A program made the translations under genes and the position numbers. The notes beneath the pieces were generated by a model. It was given only the letters and a program-made list of their open reading frames with translations. It ran no database searches and had not been told where the DNA came from. This document shows positions 45,631 through 55,690 of a DNA stretch of 64,000 bases, one piece after another. The stretch is from Chitinophagales bacterium (GTDB lineage Bacteria > Bacteroidota > Bacteroidia > Chitinophagales > UBA2359). Where the stretch lies: the NCBI GenBank assembly GCA_020628375.1, contig JAHDFD010000014.1, forward strand, positions 25,439-89,438. Direction: 5' to 3'. The first letter of the stretch is position 1, and the number at the start of each line of letters is the position of its first letter.

Positions 45631-47109
45631 CTATTTTTTACCGCCTGAATAAGAAATTCGAGGATCAACAACAGCATAAAGAATATCTGAAACCAAGTAT
45701 CCAACCAAGGTTAGCATACAAGAGAACATCATTACACTGAAAACGATAGGATAATTACGGGCAACAATAGCTTCGAAGGCAACTTTACCCATTCCCGGTA
45801 TCGAGAAAATAATTTCCAAAACAATAGCTCCACTGATCATTAAAGGGAAAACACTTGCGAAAAGTGTAATTACCGGTAACATAGAATTACGCATTGTATG
45901 TTTCCAAATAACTTTATCTTCAGGTAAACCCTTAGCTCGTGCAGTTCTGATATAATCCTGTCCTAATACTGATAACATACCACCACGCATCTGACGCGAT
46001 AGGTATGTAAAACTTCCATAAGTCCATAAAATAAGTGGTAATATTAAATGGTAAGCTCTTGTTTTTATATTCTGAAACAAGGAATTACTCTCGCTCCATT
46101 CACCCAAGCCATAAGGCGGGAATATATCTAAATAATCACCACCACAAAGGAATACAATTGCTAATGTTGCCAACCAGAAGCTAGGTAGTGAATACAATAC
46201 AAAAAGAATAGTTGTAATCGTTTGATCGGCAACAGAACCTTTTCTTCTTGCAGAAAAAACACCAATCGGTATAGCGATCATATAAGTAATGATAATAGAA
46301 ATAAAACTGATCATCATAGTGATCTTTACAGCGTCCCAGATCACCGAACCTACCGGGCGCTGATCTTGGTATGAAATACCAAAATCCCCACGTATAAACC
46401 CTGCTCCGGTATAAGTTGAAGGATCGGCATCGCGGAACCACGGCTTATCACCAAAAAACCAACGATGATATTGATTTTCTGTACCATAGAATTTTAAAGA
46501 AGGAATATAATTTTTCCAGGTAGTTGATTTATCTACCATTGTCTGGTAGTTGCTTTTCACATTTTCATAAATAGGACGAACAACTGCTAACGAAGGCGAA
46601 TCACCTAAACGTTCATCAATGATATTGAAATTCTTATCAATTAAGTTCGTTTTGTGATTCATGTATAAAGCATTCACTGCATCTTTGATCTTAATAAGTG
46701 CCGTTGCATTCTGATCGTCTTTAGGTACATCATAAGCTGCTAGCTCCAACTGACGAATACTCTTATAATACCCTTCAATTTTATCCCAGTTTCCATAATC
46801 ATATACCAAGCGGCTTAAATTTTGACGATGTAAGCGTTTTGGAATACGGTGAATTGTATCGGGCGTAGCTGAATTAGAAAAAGAGAAGTAAAAAATAGGT
46901 AAATCAAGCCCAAGCTTTTTACGCAATTCCAGATAAGCTTTCTCTGACGCCAGTAACGAAGCCGACTGACCGGTATTATTACCACCACCAGCAAGCATTT
47001 GCTCAACCGGATCACCGGGTGCATTGGTACTTATTCCAAAAGTGATCAGGGAAATGATCAAAATTGTAGGAATAAAAATAAGTATTCTTTTAAGTATGTA
47101 TGTTAGCAT
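45631..47109 (-). CDS. Oligopeptide/dipeptide ABC-transporter permease (OppB/DppB type) with a long insert
   Basis: A 492-residue permease. Helix 1 (residues about 9-29) with the Thr-x-x-x-Pro-Gly-Asp-Pro segment is followed by about 190 residues of soluble sequence (Tyr, Lys and Asp-rich) before GDFGISYQDQRPV and the remaining five helices. Canonical OppB is about 310 residues, so the insert is roughly 150 residues longer, although long inserts occur in this family in Bacteroidota. The coupling motif is DYIRTARAKGLPEDKVIWKH. It is the first gene of a unit with the OppC-like gene. Confidence 0.9.
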   Translation of the reverse strand: MLTYILKRILIFIPTILIISLITFGISTNAPGDPVEQMLAGGGNNTGQSASLLASEKAYLELRKKLGLDLPIFYFSFSNSATPDTIHRIPKRLHRQNLSRLVYDYGNWDKIEGYYKSIRQLELAAYDVPKDDQNATALIKIKDAVNALYMNHKTNLIDKNFNIIDERLGDSPSLAVVRPIYENVKSNYQTMVDKSTTWKNYIPSLKFYGTENQYHRWFFGDKPWFRDADPSTYTGAGFIRGDFGISYQDQRPVGSVIWDAVKITMMISFISIIITYMIAIPIGVFSARRKGSVADQTITTILFVLYSLPSFWLATLAIVFLCGGDYLDIFPPYGLGEWSESNSLFQNIKTRAYHLILPLILWTYGSFTYLSRQMRGGMLSVLGQDYIRTARAKGLPEDKVIWKHTMRNSMLPVITLFASVFPLMISGAIVLEIIFSIPGMGKVAFEAIVARNYPIVFSVMMFSCMLTLVGYLVSDILYAVVDPRISYSGGKK

Positions 47110-47339
47110 AGGCTATACACTGATTTTGTGAATCAAAATATTTGGGAGCGTTAGTATCTGACGAAACTAATAAAAATACTAGGAATTACAAACCATTCTG
47201 AAAATGAGGGGAGTATTTTCTGCTATTTTTTTTGAAAACAGGATATTGCTCCTTTTAGATTACTTTAAGTAAACCAATATTTAATTCATTAAAATAATTA
47301 CAATATAACGATTTCATTAGCAGATTTTCACAAATCCCA

Positions 47340-47347
47340 TACCTTTG
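47340..47347 (+). promoter_or_regulatory. Putative -7 promoter box of kynU
   Basis: TACCTTTG matches TAnnTTTG and lies 18 bp before the kynU start codon. A clear -33 box was not seen. Confidence 0.45.
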
Positions 47348-47365
47348 TCTTAAACAATTCGGTAA

Positions 47366-48649
47366 ATGGAACATAACTTTCAGAATACACTCAACTACGC
47401 CCAACAACTCGATGAACAAGATGAGTTGAAAGCATACCGTCATAAATTCCATCATCCGGTAATTAATGGAAAAGAAACGGTGTATTTTACAGGAAATTCA
47501 CTAGGGCTTCAGCCAAAAACTACCGCCGATTATGTGAAAATTGAACTTGATGACTGGGCGAAATGGGGCGTAGAAGGACATTTCCATGGTACAAATCCCT
47601 GGATGCCTTATCATCACGAATTATTACCTAAAATTGCCAAAATCGTTGGAGCAAAAACACACGAAGTAACTATAATGAACAGCCTGACGGTTAACTTACA
47701 TTTGTTAATGGTTTCCTTTTACCGTCCGACCAAAGAACGATACAAAATTATCATGGAAGGTGCCGCATTTTGTTCCGATCACTATGCTATGCAATCGCAG
47801 GTGCAACACCATGGGTACAGCGCAGATGATGCCATTATTTATTTAGAGCCTCGCGAGGGAGAACATACTTTACGTACAGAAGACATACTGAAAACAATAG
47901 AAGAGAACGGTGAAGAGTTGGCAATGGTAATGATAGGTGGGGTGAACTATTATACCGGACAGCTTTTCGATATGAAAACAATTACCGAAAAAGCCCACGA
48001 AGTAGGAGCTATTGCCGGTTTCGATCTGGCGCATGCAGTAGGTAATGCCGAATTACATTTACACTACTGGAAAGTCGATTTTGCTACCTGGTGTTCTTAT
48101 AAATATCTGAATTCAAGCCCGGGCGGTGTGAGTGGTATTTACATTCATGAACACCACGTTCACAATACTGAAATACCACGTTTTGCAGGTTGGTGGGGCT
48201 ATGAGCAGGAAACCCGTTTCCAGATGAAACGAGAATTCAAGCCAAGTTTAAGTGCCGATGCATGGCAACTGAGTAATGTACCTGTGCTGCTTCTAGCTGC
48301 TCACAATGCTTCACTCGATATTTTTGATGAGGTAGGGATTCCTGCCTTACGTAAAAAAAGTGATCTGCTAACCGCCTATCTCGAATTTTTAATAGAAGAT
48401 GTTAATGAACGCTGTGAAAATTCACCCTTAGAAATTATTACACCCCGAAACCCTGAAGATCGAGCAGCACAAATATCTATACTGACCGACGAACGGGGTA
48501 AAAGCATTTTTGATGCACTAACCGCAGCAAATATTATCGTTGATTGGCGCGAACCGAATGTGATACGGATGGCTCCGGTGCCTTTGTACAACAGTTTTGA
48601 AGATGTATTTAAGTTTGCTCAGGTATTAGAAGCGGTGTTAGTGGTATAA
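47366..48649 (+). CDS. kynU: Kynureninase
   Basis: A 427-residue PLP enzyme of normal KynU length that cleaves kynurenine to anthranilate and alanine (or the 3-hydroxy form). The opening VYFTGNSLGLQPK, the FDLAHAVGN Asp motif and the PLP-lysine segment TWCSYKYLNSSPGG are typical. The C-terminal DWREPNVIRMAPVPLYNSFED also matches KynU. No other tryptophan-degradation gene (such as kynA or kmo) is in the window, so it is isolated here. Alternatives such as cysteine desulfurase are excluded by these motifs. Confidence 0.95.
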   Translation: MEHNFQNTLNYAQQLDEQDELKAYRHKFHHPVINGKETVYFTGNSLGLQPKTTADYVKIELDDWAKWGVEGHFHGTNPWMPYHHELLPKIAKIVGAKTHEVTIMNSLTVNLHLLMVSFYRPTKERYKIIMEGAAFCSDHYAMQSQVQHHGYSADDAIIYLEPREGEHTLRTEDILKTIEENGEELAMVMIGGVNYYTGQLFDMKTITEKAHEVGAIAGFDLAHAVGNAELHLHYWKVDFATWCSYKYLNSSPGGVSGIYIHEHHVHNTEIPRFAGWWGYEQETRFQMKREFKPSLSADAWQLSNVPVLLLAAHNASLDIFDEVGIPALRKKSDLLTAYLEFLIEDVNERCENSPLEIITPRNPEDRAAQISILTDERGKSIFDALTAANIIVDWREPNVIRMAPVPLYNSFEDVFKFAQVLEAVLVV

Positions 48650-48663
48650 TAATGATGATAGAA

Positions 48664-49095
48664 CTATAATTTAATTCCACGTAATGAAACGCCTTTCAAA
48701 TAAGGTCTTTCAGGTGGAATTCTCAGTTCATCATTTTGCATGTCGATTATAACATCCATTCCCTCTAAAGCAATAGCACCTAATAAAACCTCTGCATTGC
48801 CAGGTACAACAACTGCATCGACAACCGTTCTGCGATTTTTAAAACGCACTTCGACGCCAGTTACAATTCTTACTTTTTGTAAGGAACCATCAGCTAATAA
48901 TGCTTCTGTTTTTTCTACTTCAGTTAAATTTAACTGCTGTGCTATGCTTTCATTGATAACTAAAGTACTTGCACCTGTATCAACTAAAGCATTTACAGTC
49001 ATTCGTTTAATATCCTCTTCTTTAATTAAATCATCATTGGCATTCGTAATATCAGCATTACGAATCAACTCAATTTCTACGTTTATTAACCTCAT
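48664..49095 (-). CDS. Clan AA (retropepsin-like) aspartic protease
   Basis: A 143-residue single-domain protein. The active-site loop is VNALVDTGASTLVIN (Asp-Thr-Gly-Ala, about residues 34-48), and the hydrophobic-hydrophobic-Gly end is AEVLLGAIALEGMDV. The fold matches the small retropepsin-like aspartic proteases of bacteria, which act as dimers. It converges on kynU with a 14-bp gap. No partner or substrate can be predicted. Confidence 0.85.
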   Translation of the reverse strand: MRLINVEIELIRNADITNANDDLIKEEDIKRMTVNALVDTGASTLVINESIAQQLNLTEVEKTEALLADGSLQKVRIVTGVEVRFKNRRTVVDAVVVPGNAEVLLGAIALEGMDVIIDMQNDELRIPPERPYLKGVSLRGIKL

Positions 49096-49118
49096 ATAAT
49101 TCAGTTTAAAATGAATTT

Positions 49119-49150
49119 TGATTGAGGATACTGAGCGAAGCCGAAGTATC
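49119..49150. repeat. Intergenic palindromic repeat with TGAGCG...GAAGCCGAA core
   Basis: GGATACT and AGTATCC form a 7-bp stem around GAGCGAAGCCGA. It is related to the repeat at 16690. Confidence 0.55.
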
Positions 49151-49249
49151 CTATCAGAAATTTCATTTTAAAAACTAATTGTTTTTAACAAAGTTAGCTG
49201 AAAAATAATTGATATTTTCGCGTTTTCAATTGTATTAAAACACAATATT

Positions 49250-52051
49250 TTGCAAGAAAAACGCCTTTTCCTCCTCGATGGTTTCGCACTCATTTATCGT
49301 GCTTTTTATAGTATGGGAAAAAACTTTCTCTACAATTCAAAAGGAGTAAATACAACCGCTATTCGTGGTTTTGCTTCTACTTTGGAAATCCTGATTCGCA
49401 AAGAAAATCCAACGCATATAGCTTTGGTACTCGACTCAGCAGGACCAACAGACAGAGCCGTAGAGCATAGTTTCTACAAAGCGAATCGTCCACCCATGCC
49501 CGATGAATTACGCGATTCGATTCCATATATCAAGCAGTTAACAGAAGGTTTTAATATTCCTATTTTAGAATTACCGGGATATGAAGCAGATGATTTGATA
49601 GGAACAATTGCTAAGCAAACCGAAAAACAAGGTTACAAGGTGTTTATGGTTACCTCTGATAAAGATTATGGTCAGTTGGTTTCCGAAAATATATTTATGT
49701 ATAAACCACCACATCGAGGTAAGCCACGAGAAATCCTGGGTGTTCCTGAAATTCTTGAAAAATGGGATATTGCACGCATCGATCAGGTAATCGATATGCT
49801 CGGAATGATGGGTGATTCTTCCGATAATATTCCGGGTATTCCGGGTGTAGGAGAAAAAACGGCTGTGAAATTCCTAAAGCAATTCGACTCTATGGAAAAC
49901 CTTTACGAAAATACCGATCAGCTAAAAGGAAAAATGAAAGAAAAGGTAGAGAATAATAAAGAGCTGGCGATAATTTCTAAAAAATTGGCGACTATTATTA
50001 TTGACTCTCCGATAGAATACAATGTAGATGATTTTATTATTCAGGATCCGAATAAAGAAGCATTGATTCCTTTGTTTGCCGAATTGGAATTCAAGAGTAT
50101 GGGTAAGCGATTACTCGGCGATGATTTTAAGGTAAGTGAAGCTAAAAGTGTTGCTCCGGGAGGGCAAATGGACTTATTCGGAAATGCCATCAATGAAGTA
50201 AATGCATCACTAATATCGGACAAAGAAGTAGAAGGGCAAAATATTGAGAATACCGATCATGATTATCAACTTATTGAAACAGATGATGGGATAAGTGGCT
50301 TAGTTGAGCAACTTCTGAAGCAAAAAGTAGTTTGTTTTGATACTGAAACCACTTCTGTTAATGCAAATAATTGTGAGTTGGTAGGCTTAGCATTTGCTTG
50401 GGAAGCGAATAAAGCCTACTATGTACCTACTCCCGAAGATCAGGAAAAAACACAAAAAATTTTAGAGCAATTCAGACCGTTTTTTGAAAATGAGAAAATT
50501 GCAAAAGTTGGTCAGAATCTGAAGTACGATATTGTAGTTTTAAAATGGTATGGTATTGAAACAAAGGGAGAAATTCAGGATACCATGCTACAACATTATC
50601 TGATAGAACCCGATATGCGCCATAAACTTGATTTCCTTTCAGAAACTTACTTGGGTTATGCACCTGTTCCAATTGAAGAATTAATTGGAAAGAAGGGGAA
50701 AAATCAATTATCAATGCGAGTAATTGAGGTTGAAAAAGTAAAAGAATATGCCGCAGAAGATGCTGACATCACCTGGCAGTTATTTGAAAAATTCACACCT
50801 TCTCTGGAAGAAAATAACCTGTCGAGTCTGTACAGTAAAGTTGAAACGCCTGTATCATTGGTTTTGGCAGATATGGAATACGAAGGTGTTGCACTCGATA
50901 CTGATTTCTTAGCAGAATATGCCGTTGAGTTAAACGGAGATATGGTCGATCTGGAAAGCCAGATACATGAATTGGCAGGAGAGCAATTCAATGTAAGCTC
51001 GACAAAACAATTGGGCGAAGTGCTGTTCGATAAAATGAAAATTCCATATAAAGGAAAGAAAAATACAAAATCAGGTTGGTATAGCACCGATGAACAAACA
51101 CTACAACGTTTAGCAGATAAACATACTATCGCAAGCAAAGTATTGGAATTTCGTGGTGTAAAAAAATTACTGAATACCTATGTGGAGGCTTTGCCTAAAT
51201 TAATTAATCCGAAATCGGGACGTGTACACACTACCTTTAATCAGGCGGTTGCTTCTACTGGGCGATTGAGTTCAACAGATCCCAATTTACAGAATATTCC
51301 AATCAGAACAGAAAGAGGAAGAAAAGTACGAACTGCTTTTATTCCCCGTTCAGAAGAGCATATTTTAATGGCTGCTGATTATTCTCAGATAGAATTGCGT
51401 TTGATGGCGGAAATGAGCGGCGATCAAAATATGAAAGCCGCTTTCATAGATGGTTTGGATATTCACTCGGCAACAGCAGCCAAGGTGTATAATACCGATT
51501 TAGAAGCAGTGGATAAAACCATGCGTAGAAATGCCAAAATGGTTAATTTCGGTATTATTTATGGAATTTCGGCATTCGGTTTAGCTCAGCGTTTAGGCAT
51601 TAAAAGAAGTGAGGCAAAAATCCTGATTGATGAGTATTTCAAAACCTACCCTGACATAGAACGTTTTATGAATGATTCTATCAATTTTGCACGTGAAAAC
51701 GGTTATGTAGAAACCCTGTTGGGAAGAAGACGATACCTGAAGAATATTCATAGCCGCAACCATCAGGATAAAGCCTTTGCAGAGCGTACTGCGATCAATA
51801 TGCCGATACAGGGAACAGCTGCCGATTTGATCAAATTGGCAATGATCGATGTTCATGCAGAAATGAAAAAGCGGAACTTGCAATCAAAAATGATCCTTCA
51901 GGTACACGATGAATTATTATTCGATGTTTATAAGCCCGAATTAGAAGAAATGAAAGCATTGGTTATTGATAAAATGAGTAATGCTATGGAACTCGAAGTA
52001 CCGATTATTGTTGAAGCCGGTATTGGTCAGAATTGGTTAGAGGCGCATTAA
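49250..52051 (+). CDS. polA: DNA polymerase I
   Basis: A 933-residue protein of normal length. Translation most likely starts at TTG 49250: the family-typical RLFLLDGFALIYRAFYS begins five codons later and no upstream in-frame ATG fits. Domains are the 5' nuclease (about 1-290), the 3'-5' proofreading exonuclease (about 345-540) and the polymerase (about 550-933). Proofreading motifs are intact (FDTETTS, QNLKYD and YAAEDAD). Polymerase motifs A (ADYSQIELRL), B (RRNAKMVNFGIIYG) and C (VHDELLFDV) are intact. It removes RNA primers and fills repair gaps. Confidence 0.96.
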   Translation: MQEKRLFLLDGFALIYRAFYSMGKNFLYNSKGVNTTAIRGFASTLEILIRKENPTHIALVLDSAGPTDRAVEHSFYKANRPPMPDELRDSIPYIKQLTEGFNIPILELPGYEADDLIGTIAKQTEKQGYKVFMVTSDKDYGQLVSENIFMYKPPHRGKPREILGVPEILEKWDIARIDQVIDMLGMMGDSSDNIPGIPGVGEKTAVKFLKQFDSMENLYENTDQLKGKMKEKVENNKELAIISKKLATIIIDSPIEYNVDDFIIQDPNKEALIPLFAELEFKSMGKRLLGDDFKVSEAKSVAPGGQMDLFGNAINEVNASLISDKEVEGQNIENTDHDYQLIETDDGISGLVEQLLKQKVVCFDTETTSVNANNCELVGLAFAWEANKAYYVPTPEDQEKTQKILEQFRPFFENEKIAKVGQNLKYDIVVLKWYGIETKGEIQDTMLQHYLIEPDMRHKLDFLSETYLGYAPVPIEELIGKKGKNQLSMRVIEVEKVKEYAAEDADITWQLFEKFTPSLEENNLSSLYSKVETPVSLVLADMEYEGVALDTDFLAEYAVELNGDMVDLESQIHELAGEQFNVSSTKQLGEVLFDKMKIPYKGKKNTKSGWYSTDEQTLQRLADKHTIASKVLEFRGVKKLLNTYVEALPKLINPKSGRVHTTFNQAVASTGRLSSTDPNLQNIPIRTERGRKVRTAFIPRSEEHILMAADYSQIELRLMAEMSGDQNMKAAFIDGLDIHSATAAKVYNTDLEAVDKTMRRNAKMVNFGIIYGISAFGLAQRLGIKRSEAKILIDEYFKTYPDIERFMNDSINFARENGYVETLLGRRRYLKNIHSRNHQDKAFAERTAINMPIQGTAADLIKLAMIDVHAEMKKRNLQSKMILQVHDELLFDVYKPELEEMKALVIDKMSNAMELEVPIIVEAGIGQNWLEAH

Positions 52052-52112
52052 GATTTACGTACTAAACTTGTAAGTTGCTACACGAACTTAATTTGTTAAC
52101 GGGTTGAACCTC

Positions 52113-52133
52113 TGCTGTGTCTCCTGACCAGCA
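52113..52133. repeat. Dispersed palindromic (REP-like) repeat
   Basis: TGCTGTGTCTCCTGACCAGCA, followed by GATATTTGAAG, is in the polA-DUF4132 gap and matches the copies at 17392 and 19816 in its core and tail. The rest of this 280-bp gap shows nothing else. Confidence 0.6.
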
Positions 52134-52330
52134 GATATTTGAAGTCAAAATGTGCTATTTGTATTGGATAACTTTCAGTTTTACTTTTGTGTCAATAACA
52201 GATATTCAGAATAGAGCATTTCAATCAAAAAAGAAAATTTTGCATAGTCCAATGTCTATAGTTTAACATCTTTTTCTTTAAAATTATATAATTACCCAAT
52301 TAGATAAAACGCTCATAAAAAAATAATACA

Positions 52331-54898
52331 ATGAGTCTGCTCAACAAGATTAAAAATGCACTTAGTGGTTCTAACGATGAGAAAAAGAAAGCTTTTGATC
52401 AGATAATTGAATCGTCACTAAAAGAAGCAGAAGAAGGTGTTGGTATGTATCGTTACAAGGTACAGGAATCGGAAAACTATAAAAACATAATAAAAGATTG
52501 GAATACAACACAAAAGGTAGATTTCATTTTGTATTGCATTGATGGTATCAGCCATTATTGGGGAAAATCGATTATCAGCTATTCATCAAAAGCTTACGAA
52601 TACAACAGAATTAAAGATAAGTTCCTTGTTTATTTATGCAGAGTAAAAATCGAACTGAATGATGCCGATTTACTTCGTTTACTAAAGGCTTTTAACTCAA
52701 AAGTAAAATACAGTAATAGCGGTGCAGGTATTTTCAACTGGCCGCTCGGATATTTCTTTAATCAGGTAGCAAAACAATACACAGGTAAAGAATTGAGTTC
52801 AGATCTGGTTGAAGCATTGGAGAATACTAAAACACAAATCAACAAAGTAAAACTTACAGAGCGAGAAAAGGATAAACTTAAGTTGACTCAAAAGATAAAT
52901 GGGATATTATTGAAAGGCGAAACAACTAACGCAAAGGAAGTATTATTCATAGGTAAAGATGATTTTGCAGAATATGCTAATGCATATATACATGCTATTT
53001 CAAATCAAGAAGAAAAACAACATTTATTCAATATTCTATCCTTTGCTCAACAAGGTAAAAGTTCAAAACCAAGCAAAAAATACCTGAAAGAAAGCCACTA
53101 CTTGATACAAGCAATCGGAGCAGAGCGATTTAAGGAAATAATGAATGACTGGTTCGTTTTCATTGTCCACTTAGAAGAGAAAATGGTCAATATTACCCGA
53201 ACCTATCATGGTGGTGATTACGAAATGAGGGAATGCCAGTTATTAGCACCTGTAAATATGGAGTTATTAAAAGGGCTAGTCTGGATGTGCAGTCATTTTA
53301 ACGATACAGTTCTACTTCAAAACATAGCTGACCTTGCAGAAAGATGTTACAGAAAAGTACCCAATTATGGAGCTTTGGCAGTGCTTATAAGTAATGCTTG
53401 TTTCTATACTTTGTATAAGTCGGAAGGACTTGAAGGAATTGCACATTTGACTAAACTTAATGAACTGGTAAAACAACCAAGTGGAAAGAAAGCGATCAAT
53501 AAATACATTGCACTGGCAGCAAAAGAAAAAGGGGTAAGTCTTTCTGAATTAGAGGATCAGGCAATAGATGATTTTGGTTTGATTAAAGGGAGAAAAGAAC
53601 AAACATTCGACGATTATAGAGCTATTATTGAATTGACAAAACCCGGTAGAACAAATTTTTACTGGATAAAGCCCGATGGAAAAATACAAAAATCAATTCC
53701 CGCTTTTGTAAAAACAAAGTATGCTGCTGAACTCAAGCAATTAAAAGCTTCAAAAAAGGAAATAGAAAAGACGAGTACCATACATAAGAACCGCTTGGAC
53801 TTTATGTACAGAAAGAACAGGGTTTGGCAATTCAGTGATTTTAAAAAACAATATCTGCATCATGGCTTAATGTCGATGCTTGCCAATAAACTGATTTGGC
53901 GTTTTCAACATAAAGAAAACCATTTTTCTGCTTTTTTTCTGAATGAAGAATGGGTCGATAGCCAACAAAATCCAATTACAATTCCCAATGACAGCGAACT
54001 GGTCTTATGGCATCCTGCAGAATCGAGTATAGAAGAAGTTAGGCAATGGCGTAAGTTTATGATCGATAACGAAATTCAACAGCCATTCAAGCAAGCTTAC
54101 CGCGAAGTTTACCTGCTAACTGATGCCGAGATAAATACACGTATTTATAGTAATCGTATGGCAGCACACATTCTGAAGCAGTACCAATTTGTAAGTATTG
54201 CCAAGACAAGAAACTGGAAAACCCAACTACAAGGTCCTTGGGATGGTGGAGACATGACACCTACGATCGAAATTCCAGAGCATCAGTTGCGTGCTGAATT
54301 TTGGGCAGATCCCATCAGTGAAGATCAGGGTGAAAGTGGCGTTTATTTGTATCTTGGAACCGATCAGGTTCGGTTTGTGAATACCCAAACAAACGATGCC
54401 ATAGAATTAATGGATGTGCCACCAGTAGTTTTTTCTGAAATAATGCGCGATGTCGATCTGTTCGTTGGTGTGTGTAGTATTGGTAATGATCCGAGCTGGA
54501 ATGATAATGGCGGAGCACCACGATACAATGATTACTGGCAACGTTATTCTTTCGGTGATTTAACGGTACTTGCTGAAACACGTAAAGAAATACTGAGTAA
54601 TTTAATACCTAGATTGAAGATCAGAAATGTAGCACATATCGATGGTAAATTTTTAGTTGTAAAAGGCAAGCTAAGAACCTATAAAATTCATTTAGGCAGT
54701 ACCAATATACTCATGGAACCCAACGATCAGTATTTATGTATTGTACCAGATAGATCGAAGAAGGATGTTGCTAAAAAGATATTTATCCCATTCGAAGGGG
54801 ACAATGCCTTATCAGTAATTCTATCGAAAGCATTTTTGTTAGCCGAAGATGAGAAAATTCAGGATACGACGATAACCAGTCAGATTCTGAAAAAGTGA
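52331..54898 (+). CDS. DUF4132 domain-containing protein
   Basis: An 855-residue cytoplasmic protein. The N-terminal 400 residues are helical, repeat-like and charged. The C-terminal region (about 400-850), with LIWRFQHKENHF and the VYLLTDAEINTRIYSNRMAAHIL segment, fits my recollection of DUF4132, including the conserved Trp-Asp-Gly-Gly and Asn-Asp-x-Ser-Trp-Asn patterns. DUF4132 proteins include WGR/MolR-like homologues of unknown biochemistry. It is a monocistronic gene. Confidence 0.7.
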   Translation: MSLLNKIKNALSGSNDEKKKAFDQIIESSLKEAEEGVGMYRYKVQESENYKNIIKDWNTTQKVDFILYCIDGISHYWGKSIISYSSKAYEYNRIKDKFLVYLCRVKIELNDADLLRLLKAFNSKVKYSNSGAGIFNWPLGYFFNQVAKQYTGKELSSDLVEALENTKTQINKVKLTEREKDKLKLTQKINGILLKGETTNAKEVLFIGKDDFAEYANAYIHAISNQEEKQHLFNILSFAQQGKSSKPSKKYLKESHYLIQAIGAERFKEIMNDWFVFIVHLEEKMVNITRTYHGGDYEMRECQLLAPVNMELLKGLVWMCSHFNDTVLLQNIADLAERCYRKVPNYGALAVLISNACFYTLYKSEGLEGIAHLTKLNELVKQPSGKKAINKYIALAAKEKGVSLSELEDQAIDDFGLIKGRKEQTFDDYRAIIELTKPGRTNFYWIKPDGKIQKSIPAFVKTKYAAELKQLKASKKEIEKTSTIHKNRLDFMYRKNRVWQFSDFKKQYLHHGLMSMLANKLIWRFQHKENHFSAFFLNEEWVDSQQNPITIPNDSELVLWHPAESSIEEVRQWRKFMIDNEIQQPFKQAYREVYLLTDAEINTRIYSNRMAAHILKQYQFVSIAKTRNWKTQLQGPWDGGDMTPTIEIPEHQLRAEFWADPISEDQGESGVYLYLGTDQVRFVNTQTNDAIELMDVPPVVFSEIMRDVDLFVGVCSIGNDPSWNDNGGAPRYNDYWQRYSFGDLTVLAETRKEILSNLIPRLKIRNVAHIDGKFLVVKGKLRTYKIHLGSTNILMEPNDQYLCIVPDRSKKDVAKKIFIPFEGDNALSVILSKAFLLAEDEKIQDTTITSQILKK

Positions 54899-54941
54899 AA
54901 AATTAGCTTCATTATCTAAACTCTATTAGTCGATAAACTTT

Positions 54942-54949
54942 TATATTTG
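54942..54949 (+). promoter_or_regulatory. Putative -7 promoter box of the lipocalin-like gene
   Basis: TATATTTG matches TAnnTTTG and lies 29 bp before the lipoprotein start codon. Confidence 0.45.
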
Positions 54950-54978
54950 CGCCCTTTTTAACTGATAAACAATTTTTT

Positions 54979-55545
54979 ATGAAAAAATTATGGCTACTTC
55001 TTTGTGTGGTATTTGTATTTACTTCTTGTAGTAAAGATGACGAAGCTGGTATAGATGAAAGATTCAAAACCTTGGATTCTTTAACAGAGCAGGAAAATTC
55101 TTTCTTAGGAACATGGGAAATGACTTCTTATGAATCAAGTCAAATGACTGACTTTATTGGTGATGTGGTTACCATAACTCAAGAAGGTTCAGATTTGGAT
55201 TATTCATTTACTTTCTACAACGATAAAACCTATGAATATGGTGGAAGTTTTGTGGTTAATTCCACAACTGATTTTGGTGATGGTGTATTATTGCCTTCAC
55301 AATCACTAGCAGAAATCCCCAATGGATCAGGAACATGGCAGGAAGTTGATGGAGAAGTTGTGGTTGATGGATATGCTTTGAGTGTAGATGGTTCTACTAG
55401 CACTACAACTGAAATATATGATTTGCCAGTAGATCTGTCTTGGACCGTTAATGGAGACAATATGAACTTCCTTATCGAAATGAATTATACAGAATTTGGT
55501 GTAACAACAAGCCAGATAACAACGCAAAGTTACCAGAAGCAGTAA
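54979..55545 (+). CDS. Lipocalin-like lipoprotein
   Basis: A 188-residue protein with a signal peptide and lipobox (Val-Phe-Thr-Ser-Cys, Cys at about residue 17). The mature part has the lipocalin-like start FLGTWEMTSYES followed by about eight short beta strands, with SGTWQEVDGEVVV and DLSWTVNGDNMNF repeats. The family is common in Bacteroidota and usually of unknown ligand. It is closed by a terminator and is a single-gene unit. Confidence 0.75.
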   Translation: MKKLWLLLCVVFVFTSCSKDDEAGIDERFKTLDSLTEQENSFLGTWEMTSYESSQMTDFIGDVVTITQEGSDLDYSFTFYNDKTYEYGGSFVVNSTTDFGDGVLLPSQSLAEIPNGSGTWQEVDGEVVVDGYALSVDGSTSTTTEIYDLPVDLSWTVNGDNMNFLIEMNYTEFGVTTSQITTQSYQKQ

Positions 55546-55574
55546 TTCTGAAAAAAATATAAAAAACATATTGT

Positions 55575-55613
55575 TAACCCAGGTTGCTTCTTAAAGTAGC
55601 TTGGGTTTATTTT
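55575..55613 (+). terminator. Rho-independent terminator
   Basis: A 14-bp stem with three wobble pairs (55575-55588 with 55593-55606) and a T-rich run after it, closing the lipocalin-like gene. Confidence 0.75.
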
Positions 55614-55690
55614 TGCACCCTACAATTTGGTTATCGTTCCAGACGAAAAGGGTCGGTGCTGAATTGTTATCTAAGTCACTGGATTCTTAG

